The translations under genes were made by a program, and so were the position numbers. The notes below the pieces were generated by a model. The model was not told the origin of the DNA. It worked only from the letters and a program-made list of their open reading frames with translations, and made no database searches. Shown piece by piece: positions 7,840 through 15,422 of a DNA stretch of 50,272 nucleotides. Origin of the DNA: an uncultured Bacteroidales bacterium (GTDB lineage: Bacteria; Bacteroidota; Bacteroidia; Bacteroidales; UBA932); assembly GCA_944323785.1 (NCBI GenBank), contig CALUTU010000015.1, positions 1 through 50,272 on the forward strand, written 5' to 3'. The first letter of the stretch is position 1. The number at the start of each line of letters is the position of its first letter.

Positions 7840-10080
7840 TTACTGACTATCTAATGTTCGGACACAACGGGCGGACTTTGTTTCAGATTTCATATCGGTA
7901 TCGCTTTCCCCATCATAGAAATCAATATAGTAATACATGTTATAATAATAATCGCTGTATTGTGTAGATGACCAGTACTCAGACCAGTAGCTGTGACTGT
8001 CGTAGTCATAGTCGTGGCCATAAAAGTTGCCTATTAAATCTTTTTGGTTATACATTGCTCTTAATTCTTCCAAGGTGGGCAATCTCCAGTCTGTATACCC
8101 TCCTAATGTGGAAGTTTCGCACATGCCTTTTACGTCATTCCAATCTCCACGACCAATATCTTCTTTTTGAACAGCAATGCCGCTTAACGGCAAATTGATA
8201 AAAGATCTGGATATGGATTTCGTCTCACCATAGCTGACTCCGGCATAATTCTCGGCGTAAGCACGGAGGTAGATGCTATCCGCATCGGGCAATTCTTCGG
8301 CATTAAGGCGTAAGCTGAACTGACCTGTGCTGCTTCCCGGAACTGCTATTTTGGTGTCATTAACCGTCGGTTCTGCGCTGGAAGTACTGTAGACAAAGCC
8401 GCGTTCGGTATATGGAGGCAGACCTTCACTCACTATTGTTCCGTTGAATGTGGCAGATCTCAAATCAGAATCAGCATACACCGGGTCGAGAGTAGTCACT
8501 TGCGGCAGTTCCGGATGACTGGTTAAAAACAGATTGACATAGTCACTGCTGTAGGTTATGCCTTTTGTATTCTCAGCATAAGCCCAGATGTAGTAATTCA
8601 CATCCTGCTGGAGATTGTCGACCAATGCGCTGTATGTTCCGAGGCCGGAGCCGTCCACCGGCACTTTCCCGTCGCAGATAGCCGGACTGCTGACTGTTCC
8701 GTATATAAAGCCTTTCTCTGTATATACCGGATCTCCCACACTGAGGACATCGCCGTTGAACATGGCTCTGTTGTTCGCCGTATCAATATCCGTAACTGCT
8801 GAGATTGCCACTTCCGGAGGGATGATGGATATGGTAAAGTCCGTCTCCTCCGCACTATAGGCTACGGTGCTGCCATCACCGCTTACGGCATAGGCCCTGA
8901 CGTAGTATTGCTGGTTGAGAATCAAGTCATAAATCTTAGTGCTGAGAATCCCCGTAGTATTGCCTGCAACCGGAATCTTAGTGTTATAAATGGTCGGGTT
9001 GTGTGTTGTGCCGTATACAAAACCTTTCTCGGAAAACGGTGGGTCACCGACACTCTCCACCGTGCCGTTGAGGACTACGGAAAGACCGGCTACATCAATG
9101 TTGCTTACCTGTTGTATAGAAACAACAGGTGCTACCGCGACCGCTTTAAACGGCACTTCATTGGTGCTGTAGAATGTGCCCAGGTCGCTTTTGGCAAAGG
9201 CGCGGACGTAGTACTGCTGCCCGAGTTCCAGACCTGTCACACGGGCTGAATAGATGTCGTCATCGGTAACAGGAGCCGTAAGGGTCTCTATGGCTGTGGC
9301 CTCGGTGGGCTTGGACGATGTCGAATAGACAAAGCCACGGGCAGTGTAGCGCGGAACACCAGGATTGATCACTTCTCCGTACAATATGGCCGTACTGGAG
9401 GTCACATCCTCTACTTCCAAAGTATTCAGCACCACTTCCGCTCTTTCGGCTCCGACAGCCTTGACCACAAGGTCTGAACTGCCGTTGGAGGAGCGGACCA
9501 CCACTACGGTGGTGTTCTCTCCAGCGGAGAGCAGCTCACGGTCGATGAACACCACTATCGCCTGCGTCTTGCTGTAAGGAAGGATGCCGGCTGTATCACG
9601 GACCTCGGTTATCCAGCTGCATGAGTACTCAATATTCCACTCCAAGTCCTCGTAACTGCTGTTGACAATGTTGAAAGAAAGGGAGTTGACATCAGAGCCA
9701 TCGCCGAAGTCCAGGGTGTCGCGGTCTACTGTCACCACCGCCGGGATGCGCTCGATGAGAAAGTCTCCGTTGGCGGACTTGTCGGGCTCCACCTCAATCA
9801 CACGGCTATCCGGAGTATAGCCCTGCTTGCTGATCGAGACCGTGTAGCTGCCCACTTCCAGGTCGGAGAAGAGATAGTTGCCGTCGCTGCCGGTCAGGGC
9901 GGACTTGCCGCCCGGCTCCAGCGATACATTGACAGTGGGGACGGGCTCACCGGTAGTCGCATCGGCCACCGTCCCGAGGATGTTGCCCGTAAGTTCCTGC
10001 GCCAGCTCATCCTTGCACGAGTACAGAGCAAGACCGGTCAGCATCAGAGCCGCCAAAAATATCCACAGTACTTTTTTCAT
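7840..10080 (-). CDS. BACON/FN3-repeat lipoprotein with DUF1566 tail, paralogue B
   Basis: A 746-residue lipoprotein (lipobox LYSC, Cys22). Order: CarboxypepD regulatory-like domain at about 32-105, BACON-like domain at about 115-215, four FN3-like repeats at about 218-620 with the same GFVY and YYVRAYA motifs as paralogue A, then a C-terminal domain of about 120 residues of the DUF1566/Lcl type (GGYTDWRLPTLEEL, YWSSTQY, ARCVRTL). DUF1566 is common at the ends of Bacteroidota and Fibrobacteres surface proteins and resembles a formylglycine/lectin-like fold; it is probably the ligand-binding head. The tail contains a tyrosine-rich stretch (YDYDSHSYW, YYYNMYYYIDFYD). It lies 15 nt downstream of the small lipoprotein gene and 15 nt upstream of paralogue A, indicating an operon. 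Confidence 0.85.
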   Translation of the reverse strand: MKKVLWIFLAALMLTGLALYSCKDELAQELTGNILGTVADATTGEPVPTVNVSLEPGGKSALTGSDGNYLFSDLEVGSYTVSISKQGYTPDSRVIEVEPDKSANGDFLIERIPAVVTVDRDTLDFGDGSDVNSLSFNIVNSSYEDLEWNIEYSCSWITEVRDTAGILPYSKTQAIVVFIDRELLSAGENTTVVVVRSSNGSSDLVVKAVGAERAEVVLNTLEVEDVTSSTAILYGEVINPGVPRYTARGFVYSTSSKPTEATAIETLTAPVTDDDIYSARVTGLELGQQYYVRAFAKSDLGTFYSTNEVPFKAVAVAPVVSIQQVSNIDVAGLSVVLNGTVESVGDPPFSEKGFVYGTTHNPTIYNTKIPVAGNTTGILSTKIYDLILNQQYYVRAYAVSGDGSTVAYSAEETDFTISIIPPEVAISAVTDIDTANNRAMFNGDVLSVGDPVYTEKGFIYGTVSSPAICDGKVPVDGSGLGTYSALVDNLQQDVNYYIWAYAENTKGITYSSDYVNLFLTSHPELPQVTTLDPVYADSDLRSATFNGTIVSEGLPPYTERGFVYSTSSAEPTVNDTKIAVPGSSTGQFSLRLNAEELPDADSIYLRAYAENYAGVSYGETKSISRSFINLPLSGIAVQKEDIGRGDWNDVKGMCETSTLGGYTDWRLPTLEELRAMYNQKDLIGNFYGHDYDYDSHSYWSEYWSSTQYSDYYYNMYYYIDFYDGESDTDMKSETKSARCVRTLDSQ
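9874..10019 (-). repeat. Near-identical 146-bp segment, copy 2
   Basis: The partner of 7615-7760. The translated segments differ in only about three residues. The sharp boundary with the diverged signal peptides and downstream domains suggests gene conversion or a recent duplication limited to this part. Confidence 0.9.
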
Positions 10081-10095
10081 AGTGTATATACCTTA

Positions 10096-10443
10096 TTATA
10101 TCTTACGTAAAAGGATGTCAGTCTGGACAGTCTCACCGCTGATGGCGGTTACGGACTTACGATCTACATAGTACCCTTCTTTCTGCACTGACAGGGTGTA
10201 TTGACCGGGATCCAGTTCCTCAAAGAGGAATGTTCCGTCCTCATCGGTCTGGAGAGTGCGGTTCGTAGGATTAAGAACCACAGCGGCGTTAGAAAGAGGC
10301 TCGCCGGTAGACGCATCATACACGGCTCCGTGAATCGTGGCGAAAAAGTCGTAACTGATCTCATCGTCGCAGCCAGTTACGTAAAAACAAGCCAGCAGTG
10401 TCAGAAACATCGCGGCCAGTCTTACCAGTATCTTAGACTTCAT
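10096..10443 (-). CDS. Small CarboxypepD-regulatory-like lipoprotein
   Basis: A 115-residue lipoprotein. The frame is open upstream to an ATG at 10551, but the ATG at 10443 starts a standard signal peptide (MKSKILVRL, lipobox VTGC, Cys25), so I use that. The mature part is a single CarboxypepD regulatory-like domain (TIHGAVYDASTGEPLSNAAV, FLFEELDPGQYTLSVQKEGY), a diverged relative of the N-terminal domain in the next two genes. It ends after this domain with no BACON or FN3 repeats, so it looks like either the ancestral single-domain form or a shortened third paralogue. It is the first gene of the lipoprotein operon, with 15 nt to the next start. Confidence 0.8.
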   Translation of the reverse strand: MKSKILVRLAAMFLTLLACFYVTGCDDEISYDFFATIHGAVYDASTGEPLSNAAVVLNPTNRTLQTDEDGTFLFEELDPGQYTLSVQKEGYYVDRKSVTAISGETVQTDILLRKI

Positions 10444-10745
10444 AGTTTTTACCGTGTCTTCCCGGCTTCTGGAGGACTTGTTAGGGTTCATAAAAAAGAA
10501 AGTGTGGAGCCGGTTTCGTCTATCCAACAGAAGGTGTAGCGAACCTGACACAGATAAACGTTATCCAATACCCCACACTTGAGTAGATATGAGATTACCT
10601 GGCATAAGAGTTGCCACGGCCTACCTGTATCTAAACAAGAAAGAGTGTTGTCCGTTGTGCCCCCGTGTCTAGAAAGTCGCTACTTTTCTGTTAAGGACAG
10701 TGCGAAAACACTTTCAACAAAATGTACGCTGATCACTCAGCATCG

Positions 10746-10753
10746 CAAAGATA
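10746..10753 (-). promoter_or_regulatory. Candidate -7 box for the lipoprotein operon
   Basis: The minus strand reads TATCTTTG, an exact TAnnTTTG, with a TTTG 22 nt upstream (10776-10779). It implies a start near 10739 and a leader of about 296 nt before the ATG at 10443, much longer than at other genes here, so this is less certain. Confidence 0.4.
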
Positions 10754-10916
10754 TGAAAATATTTTCAAACTCGGACAAACACTCTTGGGTATTGAATGCC
10801 AAAGTTCTGCATATATTTTCATTCAAGCAAAATTAAATGTGGATGCACGTTTTTGTGACAGCATTTCTATGTTTTTGCAGATTTAAAACGGAATGGGCGG
10901 CATGTGCCCGGAATCC

Positions 10917-10971
10917 ATCCGCAACTCGGCGGAAAGTACGATTTTTTGGCAGATTCCGCTGAGTTGCGGAT
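10917..10971. terminator. 18-bp hairpin after the sigma-factor operon
   Basis: Arms 10917-10934 and 10954-10971 pair over 18 bp with one G-T mismatch around a 19-nt loop. The T6 run (10973-10978) is on the plus-strand side and overlaps the TAA stop of the minus-strand gene at 10977. Minus-strand transcripts meet the hairpin directly after the stop codon but without a following T run. Confidence 0.65.
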
Positions 10972-10976
10972 GTTTT

Positions 10977-12101
10977 TTATCGGCGGGGACGGAAGAAGAT
11001 GACTGCGCTGGCCAGGACGACAAGGCCGAGGAGGGCGAAGCCGAGGGGATTGGCACGACGGGAGGTGGCCTCGACGGTCAGGTCGCCGGCCAGGAGACGG
11101 AAGCCGTCCACTTTCCACACCGGAATACCGTCATCCATAAGATCGGTATTGGCAGATGTCAACCGTCCCGGCATCCGGACCTGATACAGCATGGCGTAGA
11201 AGAAAGGAGCTGTCAGCTGCTCTTCAATGTCTGAGATCTCCTCTGCCCACGTCACTGCGTGGACGGAAGCCGCTTCTGCATAGACCGGGTTGCCACTCAG
11301 CCGGCTCATCTGTGCGGCTATGGAAGTAAAGTGTCTGCTGCCGGCATTGTCTGAATCTCCGAAGGAGAAAGAGAACATGTCCTCGTAAAAGTCATAATGC
11401 TTTTCCATCCACTGCATCAGCTCCGTTTTCAGGCTGTCCGTAAGTTCCTCTCCGGCAGCGGAGCAGATGACGCGGTATATCTGCTCACGATAACAGGCGT
11501 TGATCCAACCGGCATATTTGTCATAGAGGTCTGTCAGGCCGGTATATGCCTCCGCTCCGTTCATCCCGACGTAACTGCCTGCGCTCCGGAACCATCTGTC
11601 CAGTTCGTCCCGGGTCATAAGGCTGTCCGGCGGCACGGGCATCCGTTCCGCTATGTCCGGAAATGTGCAGGAATAGCTGTAGGTGTTGAACAGCAGCCCC
11701 CTTTTCCGATCCCAATGCTCACGGGCCTTGATGTAGGGCAGTCCCGCATATTCTTCCGAGGCCGGAATCTCCCGGTACGAGGTGTCGGAAGGCCGTAATG
11801 TCCGGCTGGCGTAGAAATTCATGGTGGCGGAGTCGCCCAGGAACCACCATGTCCTCGGTTCTGCCATCCGGCCGGTCTCCCACTGCTCTCCCGGCTCGAA
11901 GAGGAAAGGCTGCGAGGACAGGTCTCCGGCCAGGCAGGCCGAGTCGGCCTCGGCGTAGACAGTCCGGGTCATGCTCCCGTCAGGGTGTACTTCGGGCACG
12001 ACGGCATAATAGGTGACGCAGGAAGGGAATATCGCCACTACAGCAAGCACTGTCAGAGTCATTCTGACTATCATACGGAAATTTCTAATGTCTGTTTTCA
12101 T
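10977..12101 (-). CDS. Unknown membrane-attached protein of the sigma-factor operon
   Basis: A 374-residue protein that I do not recognise. The N-terminus is a signal sequence with a possible lipobox (IFPSC, Cys28). The body, residues of about 30-340, is acidic and aromatic-rich (WWFLGDSATMNFY, HYDFYEDMFSFSFGDSD) with no catalytic motif. A C-terminal hydrophobic helix (about 348-370, PLGFALLGLVVLASAVIFF) is followed by RPRR. If both signals are used, the protein is tethered at both ends, or it is an inner-membrane protein with a periplasmic body. The start overlaps the end of the upstream gene by 17 nt, implying translational coupling to the sigma/anti-sigma pair; it may be the target or sensor of that system. 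Confidence 0.75.
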   Translation of the reverse strand: MKTDIRNFRMIVRMTLTVLAVVAIFPSCVTYYAVVPEVHPDGSMTRTVYAEADSACLAGDLSSQPFLFEPGEQWETGRMAEPRTWWFLGDSATMNFYASRTLRPSDTSYREIPASEEYAGLPYIKAREHWDRKRGLLFNTYSYSCTFPDIAERMPVPPDSLMTRDELDRWFRSAGSYVGMNGAEAYTGLTDLYDKYAGWINACYREQIYRVICSAAGEELTDSLKTELMQWMEKHYDFYEDMFSFSFGDSDNAGSRHFTSIAAQMSRLSGNPVYAEAASVHAVTWAEEISDIEEQLTAPFFYAMLYQVRMPGRLTSANTDLMDDGIPVWKVDGFRLLAGDLTVEATSRRANPLGFALLGLVVLASAVIFFRPRR

Positions 12102-12507
12102 GATCTTGAGGTTTTGCGGCCCTGTCTTCCAGACCGGTGACGGACTGCTTCAGGGCTTTGATTCTACGGTAATGTTCCAGTTGCGCGTCCGGCCGGCTCA
12201 TTGCGGCGTATGTGCGCATATTCAGACTGCTGATGTCCGTGCGGACAGCAGTGTCCGCTTTCAGACGGGCGGTCAGCGGGGCACATACCATCAACGCTGC
12301 CGCCGCTATGCCCACAAGAGCCGGGATAGCTCTTCTCAACCGGATTACGGGTGTCTTCTGAAGTGCTGTAGCGGTCTTGGCGCCACTTTGCGGCAAAGTC
12401 TGAATGCGCTCCAGAATCCGCCCGGTGACCTCCTCCTGATGAGGCATCTGCGGATGTGAGCCGCGCATCTTTTCTATAAAATCAGTGTATCTGTCCATAA
12501 CTGTCAT
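12085..12507 (-). CDS. Putative anti-sigma factor, single membrane helix
   Basis: A 140-residue protein with a polar N-terminal part of about 55 residues (DRYTDFIEKMRGSHPQMP), one hydrophobic helix at about 62-80 (IPALVGIAAAALMVCAPL) and a short polar C-terminal part. The size, single membrane helix and position directly behind an ECF sigma gene (11-nt gap) are those of anti-sigma regulators, but there is no zinc HxxxCxxC motif and no FecR domain, so the assignment is contextual. ATG codons at 12507 and 12498 are both possible. The 3' end overlaps the next gene by 17 nt. Confidence 0.6.
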   Translation of the reverse strand: MTVMDRYTDFIEKMRGSHPQMPHQEEVTGRILERIQTLPQSGAKTATALQKTPVIRLRRAIPALVGIAAAALMVCAPLTARLKADTAVRTDISSLNMRTYAAMSRPDAQLEHYRRIKALKQSVTGLEDRAAKPQDHENRH

Positions 12508-12518
12508 TTTCTTTTTGT

Positions 12519-13058
12519 TTACAATTCTTTCTCAATAGCTTTGCGTACCTTCTTTCTGGCGATATAGAGGTTGCTCTTTATCTGCACCGCGCTCCATCCG
12601 GTGATACGGTGTACTTCGTCAGACGGAAGCTGCTCAATCTCAGCCAATACAAACACCGTCCTCTGCATCGGAGACAGCCCCGAGGCGGCTTTGCGGAACA
12701 GGTTTTCCAGTTCCCGGCTCATCCGCAGACTTTCCGGGTCTCCGCTTCCGTCCCCGCTCCCCTGCCGGCAGGCATCCAGCTCGTATTGCTGCCGTCTGGT
12801 ACGTCTGCGCAGCACGTCATAGCACAGACGGCACGCAATAGTCCTCAGCCATGTGGCAATGCTGTAGCGCGGATCATATCCCTGCAGTGACTGCCATGCC
12901 CGGACAAACGTCTCCTGCACCGCATCCTCAGCCTCGTCGCCGTCCCCCAGTATCCTGACGCAGATGCGGAACACACTCTGCCGGTACCGTTCCACTATCA
13001 GGGCAAATGCCCCGGCATCTCCGTTCCTTGCAGCATCTATCGTTTCCGGTATCATCAT
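12519..13058 (-). CDS. ECF RNA polymerase sigma factor
   Basis: A 179-residue sigma-70 family protein of the extracytoplasmic-function group, which directs RNA polymerase to a stress- or envelope-response regulon. Region 2 lies at about 20-85 (RYRQSVFRICVRILGD, EAEDAVQETFVRAWQSL, ATWLRTIACRLCYDVLRR). A short acidic linker (about 95-110) leads to region 4 at about 125-178, with the helix-turn-helix LPSDEVHRITGWSAVQIKSN and a basic end (ARKKVRK). Length and layout are typical. It is the first gene of a three-gene operon with its own promoter at 13075-13082 about 10 nt upstream of the start. Autoregulation is common in such operons, but the box here is the ordinary TAnnTTTG type. Confidence 0.95.
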   Translation of the reverse strand: MMIPETIDAARNGDAGAFALIVERYRQSVFRICVRILGDGDEAEDAVQETFVRAWQSLQGYDPRYSIATWLRTIACRLCYDVLRRRTRRQQYELDACRQGSGDGSGDPESLRMSRELENLFRKAASGLSPMQRTVFVLAEIEQLPSDEVHRITGWSAVQIKSNLYIARKKVRKAIEKEL

Positions 13059-13074
13059 TTTCCGCCATTTTTAC

Positions 13075-13082
13075 CAAATATA
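13075..13082 (-). promoter_or_regulatory. -7 box of the ECF sigma operon
   Basis: The minus strand reads TATATTTG (TAnnTTTG); the predicted start is near 13068 and the leader about 10 nt. Confidence 0.6.
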
Positions 13083-13116
13083 CGTCTTACGGCTTGAAAA
13101 GTAAAAAAACAAATCG

Positions 13117-13124
13117 TAAATTTG
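13117..13124 (+). promoter_or_regulatory. -7 box of the membrane protein gene
   Basis: TAAATTTG with a TTG 20 nt upstream (13094-13096). It covers the upstream in-frame ATG at 13122, which argues for the ATG at 13161 as the real start. Confidence 0.65.
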
Positions 13125-13160
13125 AGAGTATTATTTGTTAACCTACTAATTTGTGTACTT

Positions 13161-13853
13161 ATGGTAAATAAACAATTATGGGAACAGAGCGTGGACATGA
13201 TCATCAAGTCCATCTGGATCTACACTATCGCCGGTATTCTGGGCGCAATCTTCGGAGCCATTGACGGCATCCTCAACCCTGTAAGTTTCATGGCCGCCAT
13301 GTCAGGCGAAGAAGGCCCGACCGGAGCTTTCGGCGTACTGGACACCATCTGCCAGATAGCAGTTATCGCCGGATACGTGCTGTTCTTCCTCAACATCAAG
13401 AAATTTGTGGATGTCCAGCCTACTGATGCTGACCGCGCTGCCGCAAAGAACATCTACATCGCGTACATGCTCCTGATTATAGGTGTCGTGGTACGCTTCA
13501 TCCCCGTCATAGGCGGCATCGCATGGCTTGTGCTGGTAATCATAGGATATGTCAAGCTGCTGTCTGGATTCAAGGCCCTCCGCGACTCCGCAAACATGAC
13601 CCCGTGTGCCAAAAACGGAGCTGATATCCTGTACAAGTCCACCATCTGGATACTGGTTGGTGCTGTCTTAAGCATCATCCCGTTCGTCGGCGGTTTCCTG
13701 GATGCCGTCATCACCCTCGTGGTATTCTTCACCATCCTGCGCGGATGGAAGCAGATCGGCCAGGGAGCCCCTGAAGATACAGGCACAGCACCTGAGCCCG
13801 GGTCTCAGTCACAGCCACAGCCTCAACAGCCTGAAAATCAGCCTCAGGAATAA
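13161..13853 (+). CDS. Multi-pass membrane protein of unknown function
   Basis: A 230-residue protein. The longer frame begins at 13122, inside the promoter box, so I use the ATG at 13161 (MVNKQLWEQ). About four to five hydrophobic segments are visible: IYTIAGILGAIFGAI, ICQIAVIAGYVLFFL, IAYMLLIIGVVVRFIPVIGG, IAWLVLVIIGYVKLL and ILVGAVLSIIPFVGG. Two related halves each end in a [FI]IP.[VI]GG motif (about 135 and 190), hinting at an internal repeat. The C-terminal 30 residues are a P/Q/E-rich tail (SQPQPQQPENQPQE). I do not recognise the family. It is monocistronic, with its own promoter and terminator, and divergent from the sigma operon. Confidence 0.8.
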   Translation: MVNKQLWEQSVDMIIKSIWIYTIAGILGAIFGAIDGILNPVSFMAAMSGEEGPTGAFGVLDTICQIAVIAGYVLFFLNIKKFVDVQPTDADRAAAKNIYIAYMLLIIGVVVRFIPVIGGIAWLVLVIIGYVKLLSGFKALRDSANMTPCAKNGADILYKSTIWILVGAVLSIIPFVGGFLDAVITLVVFFTILRGWKQIGQGAPEDTGTAPEPGSQSQPQPQQPENQPQE

Positions 13854-13871
13854 GTCTTGAAATACAATAAC

Positions 13872-13910
13872 AAAAGCCGGCCCGCAATCTTTTTGTGCGG
13901 ATCGGCTTTT
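13872..13910 (+). terminator. Intrinsic terminator after the membrane protein gene
   Basis: AAAAGCCG (13872-13879) pairs with CGGCTTTT (13903-13910), and CCGCA (13882-13886) with TGCGG (13896-13900). ATTTTTT follows. The A run on the left makes it usable from the minus side too. Confidence 0.9.
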
Positions 13911-13919
13911 ATTTTTTGC

Positions 13920-14068
13920 GATGGTGCAGTTGCTGAAAAAGCTTCCCTGATTAACAACGATTTACAAAACATACTGCACATTTGGCCACATTCAAAGCAG
14001 GTCAAATGTGCAGCGTAGAAATGCTATTCACTGATGCTCAACAACATCATCATCCACGATGCACCATC
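13920..14068. repeat. Nested inverted repeats downstream of transaldolase
   Basis: Outer 9-bp arms, 13920-13928 and 14060-14068, enclose an inner hairpin with 11 perfect pairs (13974-13984 with 14003-14013), extended to 14 pairs by G-T, C-G and C-G. There is no T run next to the inner hairpin, so it is not a typical terminator. Confidence 0.6.
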
Positions 14069-14090
14069 AGTTCAAAAATCAAATAAGGCA

Positions 14091-14747
14091 TCAGCCGTTG
14101 ACCTTGTGGTAGTCCTCGAGGAACTTGGCCAGACCTGAGTCGGTCAGAGGGTGCTTGAGCAGACCCTTGATGGCCGGAAGAGGACAGGTGGCCACATCCG
14201 CACCGGCCTTGAGGCAGTCGATGATGTGACGGGTGTGACGGATGGAGGCCGCAAGCACCATGGTGCCGAAACCGTAGTAATTGTACATCTCCACGATGTC
14301 CTCGATGAGACCGACACCGTCCTCGGAGATATCGTCCAGACGGCCTACGAAAGGCGATACGTATGTAGCTCCTGCTTTGGCGGCCAGAAGAGCCTGACCG
14401 AGAGAGAATACGAGAGTGCAGTTGGTCTTGATGCCCTTGCCGGCGAAATACTTCACGGCCTTGATGCCCGCCTCCGTGCAGGGAAGCTTGATGACGATGT
14501 GCTCGTTGAGGGCTGCAAGCTCCTCGCCCTCGCGTACCATGCCTTCATAGTCGGTGGCGATCACCTCAGCACTCACATCTCCGCCTACGATGTTGCAGAT
14601 GTCGATATAGTGCTTGTACTGATTCTCCTTGCCTTTGATGCCCTCTTTGGCCATCAGGGAAGGGTTGGTAGTGACACCGTCGAGCACGCCCATGGCGTAT
14701 GCCTCGCGGATCTGGTCCAGATTAGCTGTGTCGAGAAAGAATTTCAT
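14091..14747 (-). CDS. tal: Transaldolase, TalC/MipB type
   Basis: A 218-residue class I aldolase of the short transaldolase family. It moves a dihydroxyacetone unit between sugar phosphates in the non-oxidative pentose phosphate pathway, in the cytoplasm. Visible features: start MKFFLDTANL (Asp6), GVTTNPSL (Asn28) and the Schiff-base lysine in HIVIKLP (Lys87). The segments SAEV and SPFVGRLDD carry Glu and Phe where the related fructose-6-phosphate aldolase carries Gln59 and Tyr131, so transaldolase is the better name. The length is normal. It is monocistronic with a promoter box 29 nt upstream; the region behind it holds nested inverted repeats rather than a clean terminator. Confidence 0.93.
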   Translation of the reverse strand: MKFFLDTANLDQIREAYAMGVLDGVTTNPSLMAKEGIKGKENQYKHYIDICNIVGGDVSAEVIATDYEGMVREGEELAALNEHIVIKLPCTEAGIKAVKYFAGKGIKTNCTLVFSLGQALLAAKAGATYVSPFVGRLDDISEDGVGLIEDIVEMYNYYGFGTMVLAASIRHTRHIIDCLKAGADVATCPLPAIKGLLKHPLTDSGLAKFLEDYHKVNG

Positions 14748-14775
14748 TATTCGGATTGTTTTTAAATTCTAGCTA

Positions 14776-14783
14776 CAAATATA
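14776..14783 (-). promoter_or_regulatory. -7 box of the transaldolase gene
   Basis: The minus strand reads TATATTTG; the predicted leader is about 22 nt. Confidence 0.6.
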
Positions 14784-15155
14784 CACATTTATTACGACAG
14801 ATACCGGCGCACCTGCAAAAACGTGTGTCGTTCCGGACGGTCAGCTCAGCCTCTTCCCTGAAATGACGGGCACAATGGTAACTACGGGAGCAGTGCTCTA
14901 TCGCAACTAACCGATAATCAACAATTTGCAGAAAACCGATGTTCCTGCTGCGCCCTTGGATAGCGGCTAAAATCTCTCGTCGAAATCGCAACTTTCACAT
15001 ATTCAGCATATTGCATTTGCGAGGTGCTCCTCTGCTTACCATTGCCGCATCATTCGTATCTCCTTAGGAAGGCAGCGGAGAATGTGAGCGGAAATAACGT
15101 GCAGGAATTAGCAGTCAATAAATGCAGCATCAGTCTGATCTGACAAAATAAAAAA

Positions 15156-15231
15156 AGAGGCACCCCTCTGCTACAACAGGTACCCCTTCCTTGTGTACTA
15201 AAACCTAAACCTACTATATAGATGCAGGTTT
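15156..15231 (-). ncRNA. Candidate small RNA or attenuator-like transcript
   Basis: Read on the minus strand, a 6-bp hairpin (15226-15231 with 15207-15212) is followed about 40 nt later by an intrinsic terminator: AGAGG/CCTCT (15156-15160 and 15165-15169), then T6ATTTT. Between them lie two copies of AGGGGTRCCT. No promoter box was found upstream and no family is recognised. Confidence 0.3.
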
Positions 15232-15422
15232 GTTGCATTTCGTTGCATGAAAATCAAAAAATTTTCAAAAATTTTTCTTTTCCGCCTTTTTCCCCGGTCT
15301 GTAAAAGCCCCTTATTGTCAGAACTGCAATCAACGTGAAGGAGCAGTCCCGTACAGCAGCCAAGAACGACCGCCCGACCCATCTCTCTGCCCCATTCTTT
15401 AGGTCCTATCCTCCCGGCATCC

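Larger units (their letters stand above)
10444..10976. other. Gene-free region between lipoprotein and sigma-factor blocks
   Basis: A 533-nt non-coding stretch. It contains the hairpin at 10917-10971 and a candidate minus-strand promoter at 10746-10753. An 8-bp inverted repeat (10500-10507 with 10573-10580) and a 5-bp hairpin at 10728-10741 lie in what would be a 5' leader of about 300 nt. I could not match the leader to a known riboswitch, and no convincing small gene was seen. Confidence 0.5.

Noticed and set aside
10444-10740. Known riboswitch in the lipoprotein-operon leader
   Set aside because: I looked for TPP (CTGAGA), cobalamin (GCCACTG) and c-di-GMP motifs. Only short partial resemblances exist and no full set of conserved boxes.
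14091-14747. Fructose-6-phosphate aldolase instead of transaldolase
   Set aside because: The two positions that distinguish the aldolase (Gln59 and Tyr131 in E. coli) are Glu and Phe here, as in TalC-type transaldolases.
14773-14991. A 72-residue minus-strand frame in the gap after transaldolase
   Set aside because: It overlaps the transaldolase promoter, is rich in rare Arg/Cys/His combinations and shows no domain or signal; more likely chance.
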